A stretch of DNA of 27,329 nt, from positions 1-27,329 of the forward strand of contig CAUGPT010000026.1 of the NCBI GenBank assembly GCA_959601495.1, read 5' to 3'. How positions within the stretch are numbered: position 1 is the first letter of the stretch; each line of letters starts with the position of its first letter. Under the pieces are notes generated by a model that saw nothing but the letters and a program-made list of their open reading frames with translations, searched no databases and was not told the DNA's origin. The DNA is from Avispirillum sp959601495. Its GTDB lineage: Bacteria; Bacillota; Clostridia; Oscillospirales; CAG-272. This document shows, in pieces, positions 8,397 to 16,358 of the stretch. A program made the translations under genes and the position numbers.

Positions 8397-8978
8397 TTAT
8401 TTTTCAAAAGGCAGTATTCCGAATTTTTCGCGCAGCGCGCATGAAACGGCGCATATCGGCAGACCCATTACCGTATAGTAGTCTCCGTCGATGGCGCTTA
8501 CAAACATTCCGCCCGCGTCCTGTATGCCGTACGCTCCCGCCTTATCAAGGGGCGAGCCCGTGGCGATATATCCTTCTATCTCGTCGGGAGTGATACTGCG
8601 CATCGTAACGCGGCAGATCTCAACTCCGCTTTCGGTTTTCTCTCCGTTTGTGATGACCCAGCCTGTCATGACCTCGTGGCTTTTCGCCGAAAGGCGGCTG
8701 AGCATCTCCCGCGCCCTCTCGGGTGTCTTCGGCTTTCCCAGTATTTCGCCGTCAAGACACACCACCGTGTCGGCGCAAAGCACCGCGGCGCCTTGCAGTT
8801 CTTTAAGCGCCGCTTCTGCTTTTCTGCGCGCGTTTTCAAGCACAAGCCTTTCTGCCGGTGCCCCGTCCTTTATCTCGTCGGCATCGGGCGATATCCATGT
8901 AAAATCGTAGCCTGCCGCCGCAAGTATTTCGCGCCTGCGGGGTGAGCCCGAAGCAAGCACAAGAGCTGCTTTTTTCAT
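8397..8978 (-). CDS. maf: Maf-family nucleoside triphosphate pyrophosphatase
   Basis: Maf proteins hydrolyse non-canonical or certain canonical nucleoside triphosphates (dTTP, UTP and modified pyrimidines) to monophosphates and are associated with septum inhibition. The 193-residue product begins with the family loop LASGSPRRREIL (about 7-18) and has ADTVVCLDGEILGKP (about 76-90). A KAGAYGIQDAGG motif lies near residue 150. The frame is open to 9128, but the extra 50 codons are Lys/Arg-rich and unlike Maf. The ATG at 8978 has a GAGAGGG ribosome site, so I chose it. maf in front of mreB is a frequent arrangement in Firmicutes. Confidence 0.94.
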   Translation of the reverse strand: MKKAALVLASGSPRRREILAAAGYDFTWISPDADEIKDGAPAERLVLENARRKAEAALKELQGAAVLCADTVVCLDGEILGKPKTPERAREMLSRLSAKSHEVMTGWVITNGEKTESGVEICRVTMRSITPDEIEGYIATGSPLDKAGAYGIQDAGGMFVSAIDGDYYTVMGLPICAVSCALREKFGILPFEK

Positions 8979-9167
8979 ATTTCCCTCTCGTTTTTTGCGG
9001 CACTGTGACCTACGCTGCCGCTTTATTCCCGATCTGTTCCCGGCAGACGGTTTTTCATCGGTTTTTTTCTGCCGTCTGTCCGCGGGGCATTTTTTCGAAT
9101 TCTTCATTTTCGGACGGCTGTATCCCATGCCGCAACCCGCCGACGGGTCTTTGCGGCATTTCGCGTT
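8979..9167. other. dut-maf intergenic region with a post-dut hairpin
   Basis: This 189-bp gap separates dut from maf on the minus strand. Next to the dut stop is a strong hairpin: arms 9127-9134 and 9152-9159 pair, with an inner five-base stem, 9135-9139 with 9144-9148. No clear T-run follows on the minus strand, so it may attenuate transcription or protect the mRNA rather than terminate it. I saw no consensus promoter for maf-mreB here, though one could be weak. Confidence 0.45.
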
Positions 9168-9608
9168 TCAGTTTTTGCCCGTTGAGCCTATACCGCCGCG
9201 ATCCTGCCCGCCGAGGACCTCGCATTCTTCAAACTCTATCGGCGGCTGATGGCGCATTATGCGGAACTGGCATATGCGATCGCCCCTGTTTATCTTCGTA
9301 TCGCGCAGCGCGTATGCGGGCATATACCACTGGTCGCCGTCTCCGCAATAGCTTTCGTCCACAACGCCCATGTGATTTGTTTGTATGATGCCGAAATTTT
9401 TATATGTGGATGAGCGGGGAACGATATGCGCTTCGTACCCCTCGGGCAGGGCGACGGCAATACCAAGCGGGATAAGGCGGAATTCGCCCTTCTCTATCAC
9501 CGTGTCCTCGGCGCAGCGAAGATCTATCCAGTCGCTTTTGTTTTCTATATAGCAAAGACGCGGCATATCCTCGCGGAAATATTTTACTCTGAGTTTTACC
9601 TTTTCCAT
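9168..9608 (-). CDS. dut: dUTP diphosphatase family protein
   Basis: Trimeric dUTPase hydrolyses dUTP to dUMP and pyrophosphate, keeping uracil out of DNA and supplying dTMP synthesis. The 146-residue protein has recognisable versions of the five motifs: DLRC (about 29-32), PRSS (64-67), GVVDESYCGD (81-90), RICQFRI (111-117) and a C-terminal RGGIGSTG (137-144). Motif 1 lacks the usual AG before the Asp, and motif 5 has Ile where most dUTPases have the stacking Phe. Motif 3 keeps the catalytic Asp84. A dCTP-deaminase relative is an alternative, but length and the C-terminal Gly-rich arm favour dUTPase. It begins 25 nt after the U32 gene ends. Confidence 0.85.
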   Translation of the reverse strand: MEKVKLRVKYFREDMPRLCYIENKSDWIDLRCAEDTVIEKGEFRLIPLGIAVALPEGYEAHIVPRSSTYKNFGIIQTNHMGVVDESYCGDGDQWYMPAYALRDTKINRGDRICQFRIMRHQPPIEFEECEVLGGQDRGGIGSTGKN

Positions 9609-9633
9609 ATATGTCCTTTCGCGCCGCGCTCCG

Positions 9634-11709
9634 TCACTGCATCCTGCGGCAGTCCGATACGGGAGGGCGCCCGTTTTTGTACGCGTTTATTATCCCGTCC
9701 GCCGCGGCGCCGGTCTCATCCGTGAAAATGAAGTGCATGATCGCGACACCGGAGCGGCGCAGTCTGTCTGTGCGGTCCGCCATGTAGGTCGGCACGCTGT
9801 TGTATATGACGTTTGAGCAGTCCGGCATTCCCACAATTGGAAACGTTGTGCCGCGCCTGTCCGTAAGGCTTGAGACGCACGGCGCTTTCGCGCCGAATAC
9901 GTATCCCGTGCGCGCCAGTCCCTGCCTTTCGCGCGGGCATTTTTCTCCTCCGTCGGATACGGCGCAGCGCAGGCAAAGCATAAGCGGCAGCCTGCCGTAC
10001 ACGACGGCGGCTATGGGTATATCCGTCCTCATATCCCTTATCTTCGCGAGCCGCACCTCCGGCGCAGCCGTTATAAACCGCGCGCCTTCGCACGTCTCCG
10101 CGGCGGCTGAATTGAATATATTCATCCGCAGCGACGCCGCGGCTTCAAAGCCGCGCTCAAGCGCCGCTTTGAGCTGCCCCGCCGTGTGGCACAATATGCC
10201 TTTTCGCGAAAGCGACGGGTCGGCAAATATCTTTTCGAATTCTTTCCCCGAAATATACGGCGGCAGGGAAACGTCAAATTCTTCGGCGCCCGCCGTGCCG
10301 TAGGGAATATAAATTCTGTCGAAAAACTCCCGCGCCGCCGCGCTCACCCTGTCGGGATACAGAAACTCCGCGGTGAATTTGATATCATCTGTCCCTTCAC
10401 CGCGGTTTCTGTTGCCGCAAGCGGTACAAATAACCGGAGAAGAGGAAATTTCAACACTGTTTCTTTTACAGCCGCACAGCTTTTCCGTCGCCTCGCGCCT
10501 GAGGGCGTTCAGCTGCGAAAGAGTCAGCGGCGCGGCGCTGTCGCAGTCATATCGAAAGCTCCTAAGATAAAAAGGCGTCGCGCCGAGCCTGCCCGCGTTT
10601 TTTTCGGCGCCCTCGCAGCTGAGCGGCGAAACGGACGCGCTGTCGCATGGCTTCTCCGACTTTGCCGTTACCGTTTTGTACGGCGTGACAGCCTCAAGGA
10701 TCGCATGCTCTCCGTCGCGAACACGAAGCAGCGCGTCAAGCGGCACCTTGCGCTCAAGACCCGGAAAAGCCGTTTTATCCATTTCGAGATAGTCCTCGTA
10801 TGTGCGAACTCCGCGCATATTTCTGCCGTTTTCTTCAAAATATCCGGCGCTGAAACCGCTGCGGCTGAATATGCGCCGCAGCGCGTCGATCTCATCATCC
10901 GCCGCGTTTCTTTCTTCGTCAAGAAGACGGCGGTATATCCTCGTGACTCCGTACACATACTCGGCGGGCTTTTGCCGCCCCTCTATCTTCAGTGAGGCGA
11001 CGCCGCTTTTCAGTATGTCGGTGATGTGCCCCGCAAGGCACATGTCGCGAAGGCTTATGGGATAGCTGCCCTTTACGGCGCCGCGACCGCCCAAGGCATA
11101 GGGCTGGCGGCACGGCTGCGCACATTCACCCCTGTTGCCGCTTCTGCCGCCCATAACGGCGCTCATAAGGCACTGACCGGAAAACGATACGCAGTACGCG
11201 CCGTGGATGAACATTTCGATCTCAATGGGGCTTTCGGCGCACAGAAGGCGCAGCTCGTCAAGGCTCGCCTCGCGATGGCAGACCATACGCGAAAATCCCA
11301 TGTCGTATAGCGCGCGGGCATCCGCCGCATTGTGCCCCGAAAGCTGAGTGCTTGCGTGTATCTCAAGCTCGGGGACGTATTTTTTTATAAGGCGCGCGAG
11401 ACCCGCGTCCGCAACGATAAGCGCCGTCGCGCCGTCCTCGTACAGCTTTGCCGCAAGACAAAGCGCTGAGTGCAGCTCGTCGTCAAAAAGACGGGTGTTG
11501 AGGGTTATATAGGTCTTTACGCCGTAGGCGTATGCAGTGCGGAGCGCCGACTCCATTTCGGTGCTGTCGAAATTATCTGCGCGCATGCGCGCGTTGAATA
11601 CGGGCGCGCCGAGATAAACGGCATCGGCGCCCGCTTCTATTGCGGCTTCAAATGCCGCTCTGCTTCCTGCCGGAGCAAGCAGTTCCGGCTTTTTTGTGCG
11701 GTTTTCCGT
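9634..11709 (-). CDS. U32 family peptidase, apparent ACG start
   Basis: U32 proteins include the collagenase-like PrtC and the RNA hydroxylation factors TrhP and RlhA; which role applies here cannot be read from sequence. The first in-frame ATG is 11586, but translation upstream of it gives PELLAPAGSRAAFEAAIEAG and ADAVYLGAPVFNAR, the standard U32 N-terminus. The frame stays open to a stop at 11806 with no ATG, GTG or TTG. An AGGAGG site at 11724-11719 lies nine bases before an ACG at 11709, giving 691 residues (MENRTKKPELLAPAG). The U32 signature around IEMFIHGAYCVSFSGQC is intact, as is the Cys-rich GNRGECAQPCR. Domain length matches the longer RlhA-like type with a C-terminal DUF3656-like region. 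Identity is secure; the exact start is not. Confidence 0.85.
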   Translation of the reverse strand, partial: TENRTKKPELLAPAGSRAAFEAAIEAGADAVYLGAPVFNARMRADNFDSTEMESALRTAYAYGVKTYITLNTRLFDDELHSALCLAAKLYEDGATALIVADAGLARLIKKYVPELEIHASTQLSGHNAADARALYDMGFSRMVCHREASLDELRLLCAESPIEIEMFIHGAYCVSFSGQCLMSAVMGGRSGNRGECAQPCRQPYALGGRGAVKGSYPISLRDMCLAGHITDILKSGVASLKIEGRQKPAEYVYGVTRIYRRLLDEERNAADDEIDALRRIFSRSGFSAGYFEENGRNMRGVRTYEDYLEMDKTAFPGLERKVPLDALLRVRDGEHAILEAVTPYKTVTAKSEKPCDSASVSPLSCEGAEKNAGRLGATPFYLRSFRYDCDSAAPLTLSQLNALRREATEKLCGCKRNSVEISSSPVICTACGNRNRGEGTDDIKFTAEFLYPDRVSAAAREFFDRIYIPYGTAGAEEFDVSLPPYISGKEFEKIFADPSLSRKGILCHTAGQLKAALERGFEAAASLRMNIFNSAAAETCEGARFITAAPEVRLAKIRDMRTDIPIAAVVYGRLPLMLCLRCAVSDGGEKCPRERQGLARTGYVFGAKAPCVSSLTDRRGTTFPIVGMPDCSNVIYNSVPTYMADRTDRLRRSGVAIMHFIFTDETGAAADGIINAYKNGRPPVSDCRRMQ

Positions 11710-11718
11710 TTGCTCCGA

Positions 11719-11724
11719 CCTCCT
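11719..11724 (-). promoter_or_regulatory. Ribosome binding site that decides the U32 start
   Basis: A full AGGAGG lies nine bases before ACG (11709-11707), and no ATG, GTG or TTG is in frame between it and the conserved U32 N-terminus. It is the main evidence for initiation at the ACG codon. Confidence 0.6.
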
Positions 11725-11901
11725 TTTTCTGTCCTTATCTTTTGCCCGTGCAGGGCTGCCCCGCGCTCGTCTCCGCAGCCGAAAAAACCGTCCGCAAATC
11801 TTAGCCTATCTTTCTTTCGCTCGGCGGGGGCGCATTCATGGAGTGCCGAACTGCGAAGCAGCCGTATCGCAGCAGCGATCACAGTCAGCCCTTTTTCCCT
11901 C

Positions 11902-12549
11902 TCAGATGTCGTTTCTTCTGAGAAGTGTTTCTATCTGGCGCAGCTTGTCCTCTTTGAGCTCTTCAGCGCTCTCGTCGGCAGCGGCTGCGGCGCCGTCATC
12001 TTTCGCGTCGGCGGCGAGCGCGGCAGAATCTTCGTTTTCCTTTTTCCTGCTGCCCAGAAGCTCCGCTATCTGGCGCAGTCCGTCACGGCGCGCGTCCGTC
12101 CCGGGCTCGTCCGCCGTGTTCGATGCCTCGTCCGCACCGATCGAAAGCTGCGTTATGCCCTCGCCCTCATCGGCGCTCTTTTTTTCTTCAATGACCTCGC
12201 CGTCGTCCGCATCGGAAAGATCGTCCGGCAGTACACCCTTATTCGAGCCGAGCATGGCGCTTTTCAGCTTTATGTTGTCCTCTCTCATGCGGCGCAGGTT
12301 AGCGTCGTAAAGGGCGATCTGAGCCTCAAGATTGCGGACTCTTTTCTCGGCCTTCGCCTTTTCGCTGCTGAGATCCAGCGCCACCAGAATGGCAGCGTCA
12401 AGCTTTGAGCAGCGCTTGTTCTGAATGGTGATGTCCGTGATTTGCTTGTCAAGCTTTGAAACAAGCTTCTGCACGAATTCTTCTCTCTCATCGGAGATGA
12501 TCGACATTTCAACGCCGGCGATCGTAACGTCGTATTTTTTCTTGTCCAT
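11902..12549 (-). CDS. zapA: Cell division protein ZapA with acidic C-terminal extension
   Basis: ZapA binds and bundles FtsZ filaments at the division site. The first ~95 residues match the family: YDVTIAGVEMSIISDE at the start, then a long amphipathic helix with LDKQITDI, and a coiled coil to about residue 105. The rest of the 215 residues is Asp, Glu, Ala and Ser-rich and probably disordered, more than doubling the usual length of about 85-110. Two copies of a short theme, GLRQIAELLGSRKKE and KLRQIETLLRRND, close the two halves of the tail. The ATG at 12549 has an AAGGAG site and is preferred to the 12-codon longer frame start at 12585. zapA upstream of a U32 gene is common in Clostridia. 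Confidence 0.9.
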   Translation of the reverse strand: MDKKKYDVTIAGVEMSIISDEREEFVQKLVSKLDKQITDITIQNKRCSKLDAAILVALDLSSEKAKAEKRVRNLEAQIALYDANLRRMREDNIKLKSAMLGSNKGVLPDDLSDADDGEVIEEKKSADEGEGITQLSIGADEASNTADEPGTDARRDGLRQIAELLGSRKKENEDSAALAADAKDDGAAAAADESAEELKEDKLRQIETLLRRNDI

Positions 12550-12596
12550 AACGAACTCCTTATAAAAAATAGTATTGAAAAGCATGCTTTATGTGA

Positions 12597-12669
12597 TATA
12601 ATATAAGAAATACTTTCCCTATTATATAACTATTCATCTTATTATAATATAAACGCGGACAAAATTGAA
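12597..12669. promoter_or_regulatory. Divergent promoter region between zapA and the GH2 gene
   Basis: The ~190-bp gap between divergent genes is very AT-rich against its surroundings. For the plus strand, TTGAAA (12575-12580) and TATAAT (12597-12602) are 16 bp apart. For the minus strand, TTCAAT and TATAAT (plus-strand 12664-12669 and 12641-12646) are 17 bp apart and would drive zapA. The -10 boxes are good and the -35 boxes are imperfect. Confidence 0.5.
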
Positions 12670-12740
12670 TAGTTTTGAAAAATTTTTATTGAACATTAAG
12701 TAAAAAAACGCACCGCAGCGGCAGGCAGAAAGGCATTATT

Positions 12741-14468
12741 ATGGAAAAATTACCGAGAAGCGAATATCCGCGCCCCTCCCTCAGACGAAGCGACGACAGC
12801 TTTGTCTGTCTGAACGGCAGCTGGTCCTTTGATATAGACAGCGACGACACGGGCATCTCCCGCCGCCTTTTTGAAAAGGAAAGCTACGACAACACCATAA
12901 CCGTGCCTTTTGTGCCGGAAAGCCGTCTTTCGGGCATATGCCATACGGACTATATGAAGCGCGTGTGGTACGTACGCACCCTCACTCTGCCGCCCCATTT
13001 CGACACGGCGCGCGGACGCGTGCTTTTCCACATAGGCGCGGCGGACTATCGCTGCGGCGTGTACATCAACGGCACCTTCGCGGGCGAGCACACGGGCGGC
13101 TACACCCCCATATGCCTCGATGTCACCGAGCTTCTGCATGACGGCGAAAACAGAGTCAATGTTACGGCGTTCGACGATACCACCGACCCGCTTCAGCCCT
13201 CCGGAAAGCAGGTCTCCGCACCTGAGCCCCACGGCTGCTTTTACACCCGCTGCACGGGCATATGGCAAAGCGTCTGGCTCGAATACGTTCCGAAAAATTA
13301 TATAAAGCACGTAAAGCTCATCCCCGACGTTGACGGCGAATGCGTACATCTTGAAGCAGAGCTATGCGGCGACGGCGAGCTCTCGGCTGAGGTGTATTTC
13401 GGAGAAAAAAGCGTATCCGGCGATACCTGCGTCTCCTCCGACGGCATCGCAAAAATGACGCTGCCCGTAAAAGATCCCGTGCTGTGGGATATCGGACAGG
13501 GAAATCTCTACGACGTTCGGCTGAAATTCGGCGATGACTGCGCCGCCGCGTATTTCGGCATGCGCAAGATAGAGTGCCGCCAAAGGCAGCTGTATCTCAA
13601 CGGGCGCAGGCTGTTTATGCGCCTGGTGCTTGACCAGGGCTACTACCCAGACGGTATTTACACCGCCCGCGACACCGACGAGATACGCCGCGATATCGAA
13701 ATGTCCATGGCGTGCGGCTTCAACGGCGCGCGTATGCACATGAAGATTTTTGAGCCGTATTTTATGTACCTCGCAGACCGCGCGGGCTACATCCTTTGGG
13801 GAGAATACCCCAACTGGGGGCTTGATATTTCCCGTCCCGAAGCAAACGACGCCATGCTTCCGGAATGGCGTGAGCAGCTGCGTCGCGACGTGAACCACCC
13901 GTCCATCATCGGCTGGTGCCCCTTCAACGAGGCTTTCCCCGGCAAAAACTCCGAAATTATTGAAAAAGCAGTTGAGGCGGCGCGCAGCTACGACCCCTCA
14001 AGGCTTGTAATAGACTCCTCCGGCTGGACGCACAAGGTCCGCGCGGACATATACGACGTGCACGACTATGAACAAAATCCGGATGTGTTCCGCGAGCACT
14101 ATTCATTCTTTGAAAGCGGAAAAGATTCGTTTACCAACGGCTTTGACGGCGATATAGGATATGACGGCGTCTCGCCCTATTTTGTATCGGAGTTCGGCGG
14201 CGCGTTTTTCGACATAGACTCCGTTTATAAAAACGCGGGGCAGGAGGCGGGCGCGCCCTGGGGCTACGGCGAAGCCCCCGCGGATGCCGAAGCGTTTCTT
14301 GAGCGTCTCGCCGCTTTGTGCAAGGTCCTGCGGGAAAATCCGGAGATCTGCGGCTTCTGCTACACGCAGCTTACCGACGTTATGCAGGAGATGAACGGAC
14401 TTTTCGCCTTTGACAGGCGGGAAAAATTCCCCGCCGAGCGCCTGCGCCGCGCGATCGCGGGAGAGTAA
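12741..14468 (+). CDS. Glycoside hydrolase family 2 (beta-galactosidase/beta-glucuronidase type)
   Basis: GH2 enzymes are retaining exo-glycosidases acting on beta-linked galactose, mannose or glucuronate. The 575-residue protein has the compact three-domain layout: an N-terminal jelly-roll sugar-binding domain (about 20-180), an immunoglobulin-like domain (about 185-280) and a TIM barrel to the end. The acid/base Glu397 lies in WCPFNEAFP, and the nucleophile Glu484 lies in VSEFGG. No signal peptide or membrane segment is seen, so it should act on imported oligosaccharides in the cytoplasm. Substrate cannot be named with confidence. An AAAGG ribosome site precedes the ATG. No sugar transporter or regulator adjoins it; it is a single-gene unit ending at a terminator. 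Confidence 0.92.
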   Translation: MEKLPRSEYPRPSLRRSDDSFVCLNGSWSFDIDSDDTGISRRLFEKESYDNTITVPFVPESRLSGICHTDYMKRVWYVRTLTLPPHFDTARGRVLFHIGAADYRCGVYINGTFAGEHTGGYTPICLDVTELLHDGENRVNVTAFDDTTDPLQPSGKQVSAPEPHGCFYTRCTGIWQSVWLEYVPKNYIKHVKLIPDVDGECVHLEAELCGDGELSAEVYFGEKSVSGDTCVSSDGIAKMTLPVKDPVLWDIGQGNLYDVRLKFGDDCAAAYFGMRKIECRQRQLYLNGRRLFMRLVLDQGYYPDGIYTARDTDEIRRDIEMSMACGFNGARMHMKIFEPYFMYLADRAGYILWGEYPNWGLDISRPEANDAMLPEWREQLRRDVNHPSIIGWCPFNEAFPGKNSEIIEKAVEAARSYDPSRLVIDSSGWTHKVRADIYDVHDYEQNPDVFREHYSFFESGKDSFTNGFDGDIGYDGVSPYFVSEFGGAFFDIDSVYKNAGQEAGAPWGYGEAPADAEAFLERLAALCKVLRENPEICGFCYTQLTDVMQEMNGLFAFDRREKFPAERLRRAIAGE

Positions 14469-14490
14469 GTTCCGGTTCCTCGGGCTGCTC

Positions 14491-14590
14491 CCCGGTGAAA
14501 GGTGCCCGGCACAGACACGTTGCCCGGTGAAAGGTGCCCGGCACAGACACGTTGCCCGATGAATGGTGCCCGACACGGACACGTTGCCCG
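14491..14590. repeat. Tandem direct repeat, 3 x 32 bp
   Basis: Three back-to-back 32-bp units occupy 14491-14522, 14523-14554 and 14555-14586, followed by the first four bases of a fourth. Units 1 and 2 are identical; unit 3 has a few substitutions. Each unit contains the GC-rich word GGTGCCCGGCAC and the spacer AGACACGTTGCCC. There are no unique spacers, so this is not a CRISPR. The position 22 nt past the GH2 stop puts it in that gene's 3' untranslated region. Confidence 0.9.
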
Positions 14591-14611
14591 TCTTCAAATA
14601 TCGACTGTATT

Positions 14612-14641
14612 ATCAGCGGACGATCCGTCCGCTGATTTTTT
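14612..14641 (+). terminator. Rho-independent terminator after the GH2 gene
   Basis: An 11-bp perfect stem, 14612-14622 with 14626-14636, closes a three-base loop and is followed by five T residues. It probably ends the GH2 transcript after the tandem repeat. Confidence 0.85.
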
Positions 14642-14885
14642 CTCTCCCTATGTCCCGCGGCAGCGGTAAAACCATGGCTCAACGCCCCGCAGTAACACTT
14701 TTTCCGCAATGCCACGCCCCGCCGCGGGCGGTATTCTCGTAAAATGCGGCAAAAAAGCACATATGTCAATAAAAATATTTTTTACATCGCGTCAGAGAAA
14801 AAACGAGCATTTGCGAGAATACGCAAGAAAAACGAAGCTTTGTAAATGCTAAATTGAAATTTCACGATTTTTTTGTGAAAAGCTA

Positions 14886-14914
14886 TTGACATACGCCGCC
14901 GCATTTGGTATAAT
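14886..14914 (+). promoter_or_regulatory. Consensus sigma-A promoter of rplM-rpsI
   Basis: TTGACA (14886-14891) and TATAAT (14909-14914) are separated by exactly 17 bp, a perfect match to the housekeeping consensus. The predicted start is near 14921, giving a leader of about 40 nt that ends in GGAGGT (14950-14955). That leader is too short for a large autoregulatory structure. Confidence 0.92.
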
Positions 14915-14962
14915 TCGTCTTGCTGAATAAATCTATTACTATGCAATTCGGAGGTAAATCTT

Positions 14963-15391
14963 ATGTCAACTTATATGGCAAAGAAAGAAACCGTTGAGCG
15001 CAAGTGGTATATTATCGACGCGGCAGGCAAGCCCCTCGGTAAGACCGCAGCGGCAGCGGCTACTATACTTCGCGGCAAGCATCGTCCCGAGTTCACCCCC
15101 AATGTGGACTGCGGCGAATTCGTTGTTATCATCAACGCATCCAAGGCAGTGCTTACCGGCAAGAAGCTTGAGCAGAAATTCTATCGCCGTCATTCCGGCT
15201 ACATCGGCGGTCTTAAGGAAGTTTCCTACAAGACTCTGATGGCTACTAAGCCCGAAATGGCTATGGAGCTTGCGGTTAAAGGCATGCTTCCTCACAACTC
15301 CCTCGGCGATAAGGCCATCACCCGCCTGAAGGTCTATGCAGGCGAGGCACACAAGCAGCAGGCACAGAAGCCCGTGCCTTACGAGATTTGA
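14963..15391 (+). CDS. rplM: 50S ribosomal protein L13
   Basis: L13 is an early-assembly protein of the large ribosomal subunit that binds 23S rRNA. The 142-residue product has the family's usual length and motifs: KWYIIDAAGKPLGKTA at the N-terminus (about 14-29), the VVIINA core near residue 54, then YRRHSGYIGG, and the AVKGMLPHNSLG block (about 109-120). It has GGAGGT seven bases before the ATG and is followed after 18 nt by rpsI, the universal L13-S9 pair. Codon use is strongly biased, as expected for a highly expressed gene. Confidence 0.98.
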   Translation: MSTYMAKKETVERKWYIIDAAGKPLGKTAAAAATILRGKHRPEFTPNVDCGEFVVIINASKAVLTGKKLEQKFYRRHSGYIGGLKEVSYKTLMATKPEMAMELAVKGMLPHNSLGDKAITRLKVYAGEAHKQQAQKPVPYEI

Positions 15392-15409
15392 GAAAGGGGA
15401 TAACGTAAT

Positions 15410-15811
15410 ATGTATACAAGTGCAAAACCCTACTTCTACGGCACAGGCAGAAGAAAGAGCTCCGTTGCCCGCGTTCGTCTTTATCCCGGTACCGGTTCTA
15501 TAATCATCAACGGCCGCACAATTGACGAATACTTCGGTCTCGAGACCATGAAGCTCATCATCAACCAGCCCTTCGAGGTTACCGGCACTGTCGGCAAGTT
15601 TGACATCGTTGCAAGCGTTCGCGGCGGCGGTTTCTCCGGTCAGGCAGGCGCTATCCGTCACGGCGCGTCCCGCGCGCTTCTTCTCGCAGACGAGACTTTC
15701 CGTGCTCCTCTGAAGAAGGCAGGATTCCTCACCCGTGACCCCAGAATGAAGGAAAGAAAGAAGTACGGTCTCAAAGCTGCACGTCGTGCAAGCCAGTTCT
15801 CAAAGAGATAA
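15410..15811 (+). CDS. rpsI: 30S ribosomal protein S9
   Basis: S9 lies in the head of the small ribosomal subunit, and its C-terminal tail reaches the P-site tRNA. The 133-residue protein has YGTGRRKSSVARVRL near the start (about 10-24). It also has GGGFSGQAGAIRHGASRALL (about 72-91) and the conserved basic C-terminus ending FSKR. A G-rich ribosome site lies before the ATG, 18 nt after rplM. Transcription should end at the hairpin at 15853; a second terminator, module B, lies about 320 nt further on. Confidence 0.98.
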   Translation: MYTSAKPYFYGTGRRKSSVARVRLYPGTGSIIINGRTIDEYFGLETMKLIINQPFEVTGTVGKFDIVASVRGGGFSGQAGAIRHGASRALLLADETFRAPLKKAGFLTRDPRMKERKKYGLKAARRASQFSKR

Positions 15812-15852
15812 GTCTCCGAAAGAGAGATCGCATCTACTTACAAAAAGAAATC

Positions 15853-15887
15853 ACCGTGTTTTCCCATTTGGGAAAACACGGTTTTTC
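15853..15887 (+). terminator. Rho-independent terminator of rplM-rpsI
   Basis: A 13-bp perfect stem (15853-15865 with 15870-15882) with a four-base loop is followed by a T-rich run. A-rich sequence precedes it, so it may also work from the other strand. It starts 42 nt past the rpsI stop. Confidence 0.9.
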
Positions 15888-16134
15888 TTTTTGACGCTTG
15901 TGTTTCTGTGCGCCTGCACTTGTATGTGCCGCCCGCGCCCGCACCCCGACATGAGGGGGAATATATTTGCGGGGTATCACCCCGCACCCCGACAGGCGGT
16001 GGTATGGGCATCGCCCATACCCCGACCGAGGTGGGATACATCCCACCTCGCGAGCTTGTTTTGGGAAAAAGCTCCCTAAGAACCCGAAAAAACCGGACTG
16101 GATAGGTTTCAGGATATCAAGTAAAGATAACGAA

Positions 16135-16161
16135 CAAGGCTGCCTTTGGCAGCCTTGTTTT
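16135..16161 (+). terminator. Rho-independent terminator (module B, copy 2) on the rpsI side
   Basis: Ten-base arms 16135-16144 and 16148-16157 pair perfectly around TTT and are followed by four T residues on the plus strand. The loop differs from the other B copies while the arms are the same. Confidence 0.75.
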
Positions 16162-16167
16162 ATGTTT

Positions 16168-16358
16168 AGCAAAGCAATTCAAACTTTGGCGTCAGCTTAC
16201 CGAATGAAAGTAAAAAAGACGTGAAGGGACTGCTGTTCCGGCAGCGGGCGGCTATAACTTCCCGAAATAGGGAAAGCTATTCAAACTTTGTCGTCAGCTT
16301 ACCGAACGTAAGTAAAGGATGTGAGGGGGCTACTGTCCCGGCAGTAGCCGCCCTCACA
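16168..16358 (+). repeat. Tandem pair of A modules (A1, A2)
   Basis: Each unit of about 95 bp opens with AAGCNATTCAAACTTTG and a GTCAGCTTACCGAA word and ends in a hairpin-forming GTGA(A/G)GGG segment. A1 has the short GGCAGCGGGCGG ending. A2 has a full hairpin (GTGAGGG arm at 16321, CCCTCAC arm ending 16356). The same short-then-full pair occurs at 27084-27273, so the duplication is part of the element. Confidence 0.8.

Larger units (their letters stand above)
14469..14962. other. Intergenic region between the GH2 gene and rplM
   Basis: This ~490-bp gap holds a three-copy 32-bp tandem repeat (14491-14590), a Rho-independent terminator (14612-14641) and the rplM promoter (14886-14914). Between them, 14645-14880 is AT-rich with a nested hairpin (14806-14812 with 14844-14850, enclosing TTGCG and CGCAA). 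A further short hairpin sits just before the promoter. I found no gene in it. Confidence 0.7.

Noticed and set aside
11586..11806. Frameshift in the 5' part of the U32 gene
   Set aside because: The U32 frame is intact through the conserved N-terminus up to the ribosome site; only the start codon is non-standard.
14491..14590. Possible CRISPR array
   Set aside because: The 32-bp units are directly adjacent with no unique spacers, and there are no cas genes.
14915..14962. L13-type autoregulatory leader RNA before rplM
   Set aside because: The predicted leader is only about 40 nt and shows no clear stem structure.
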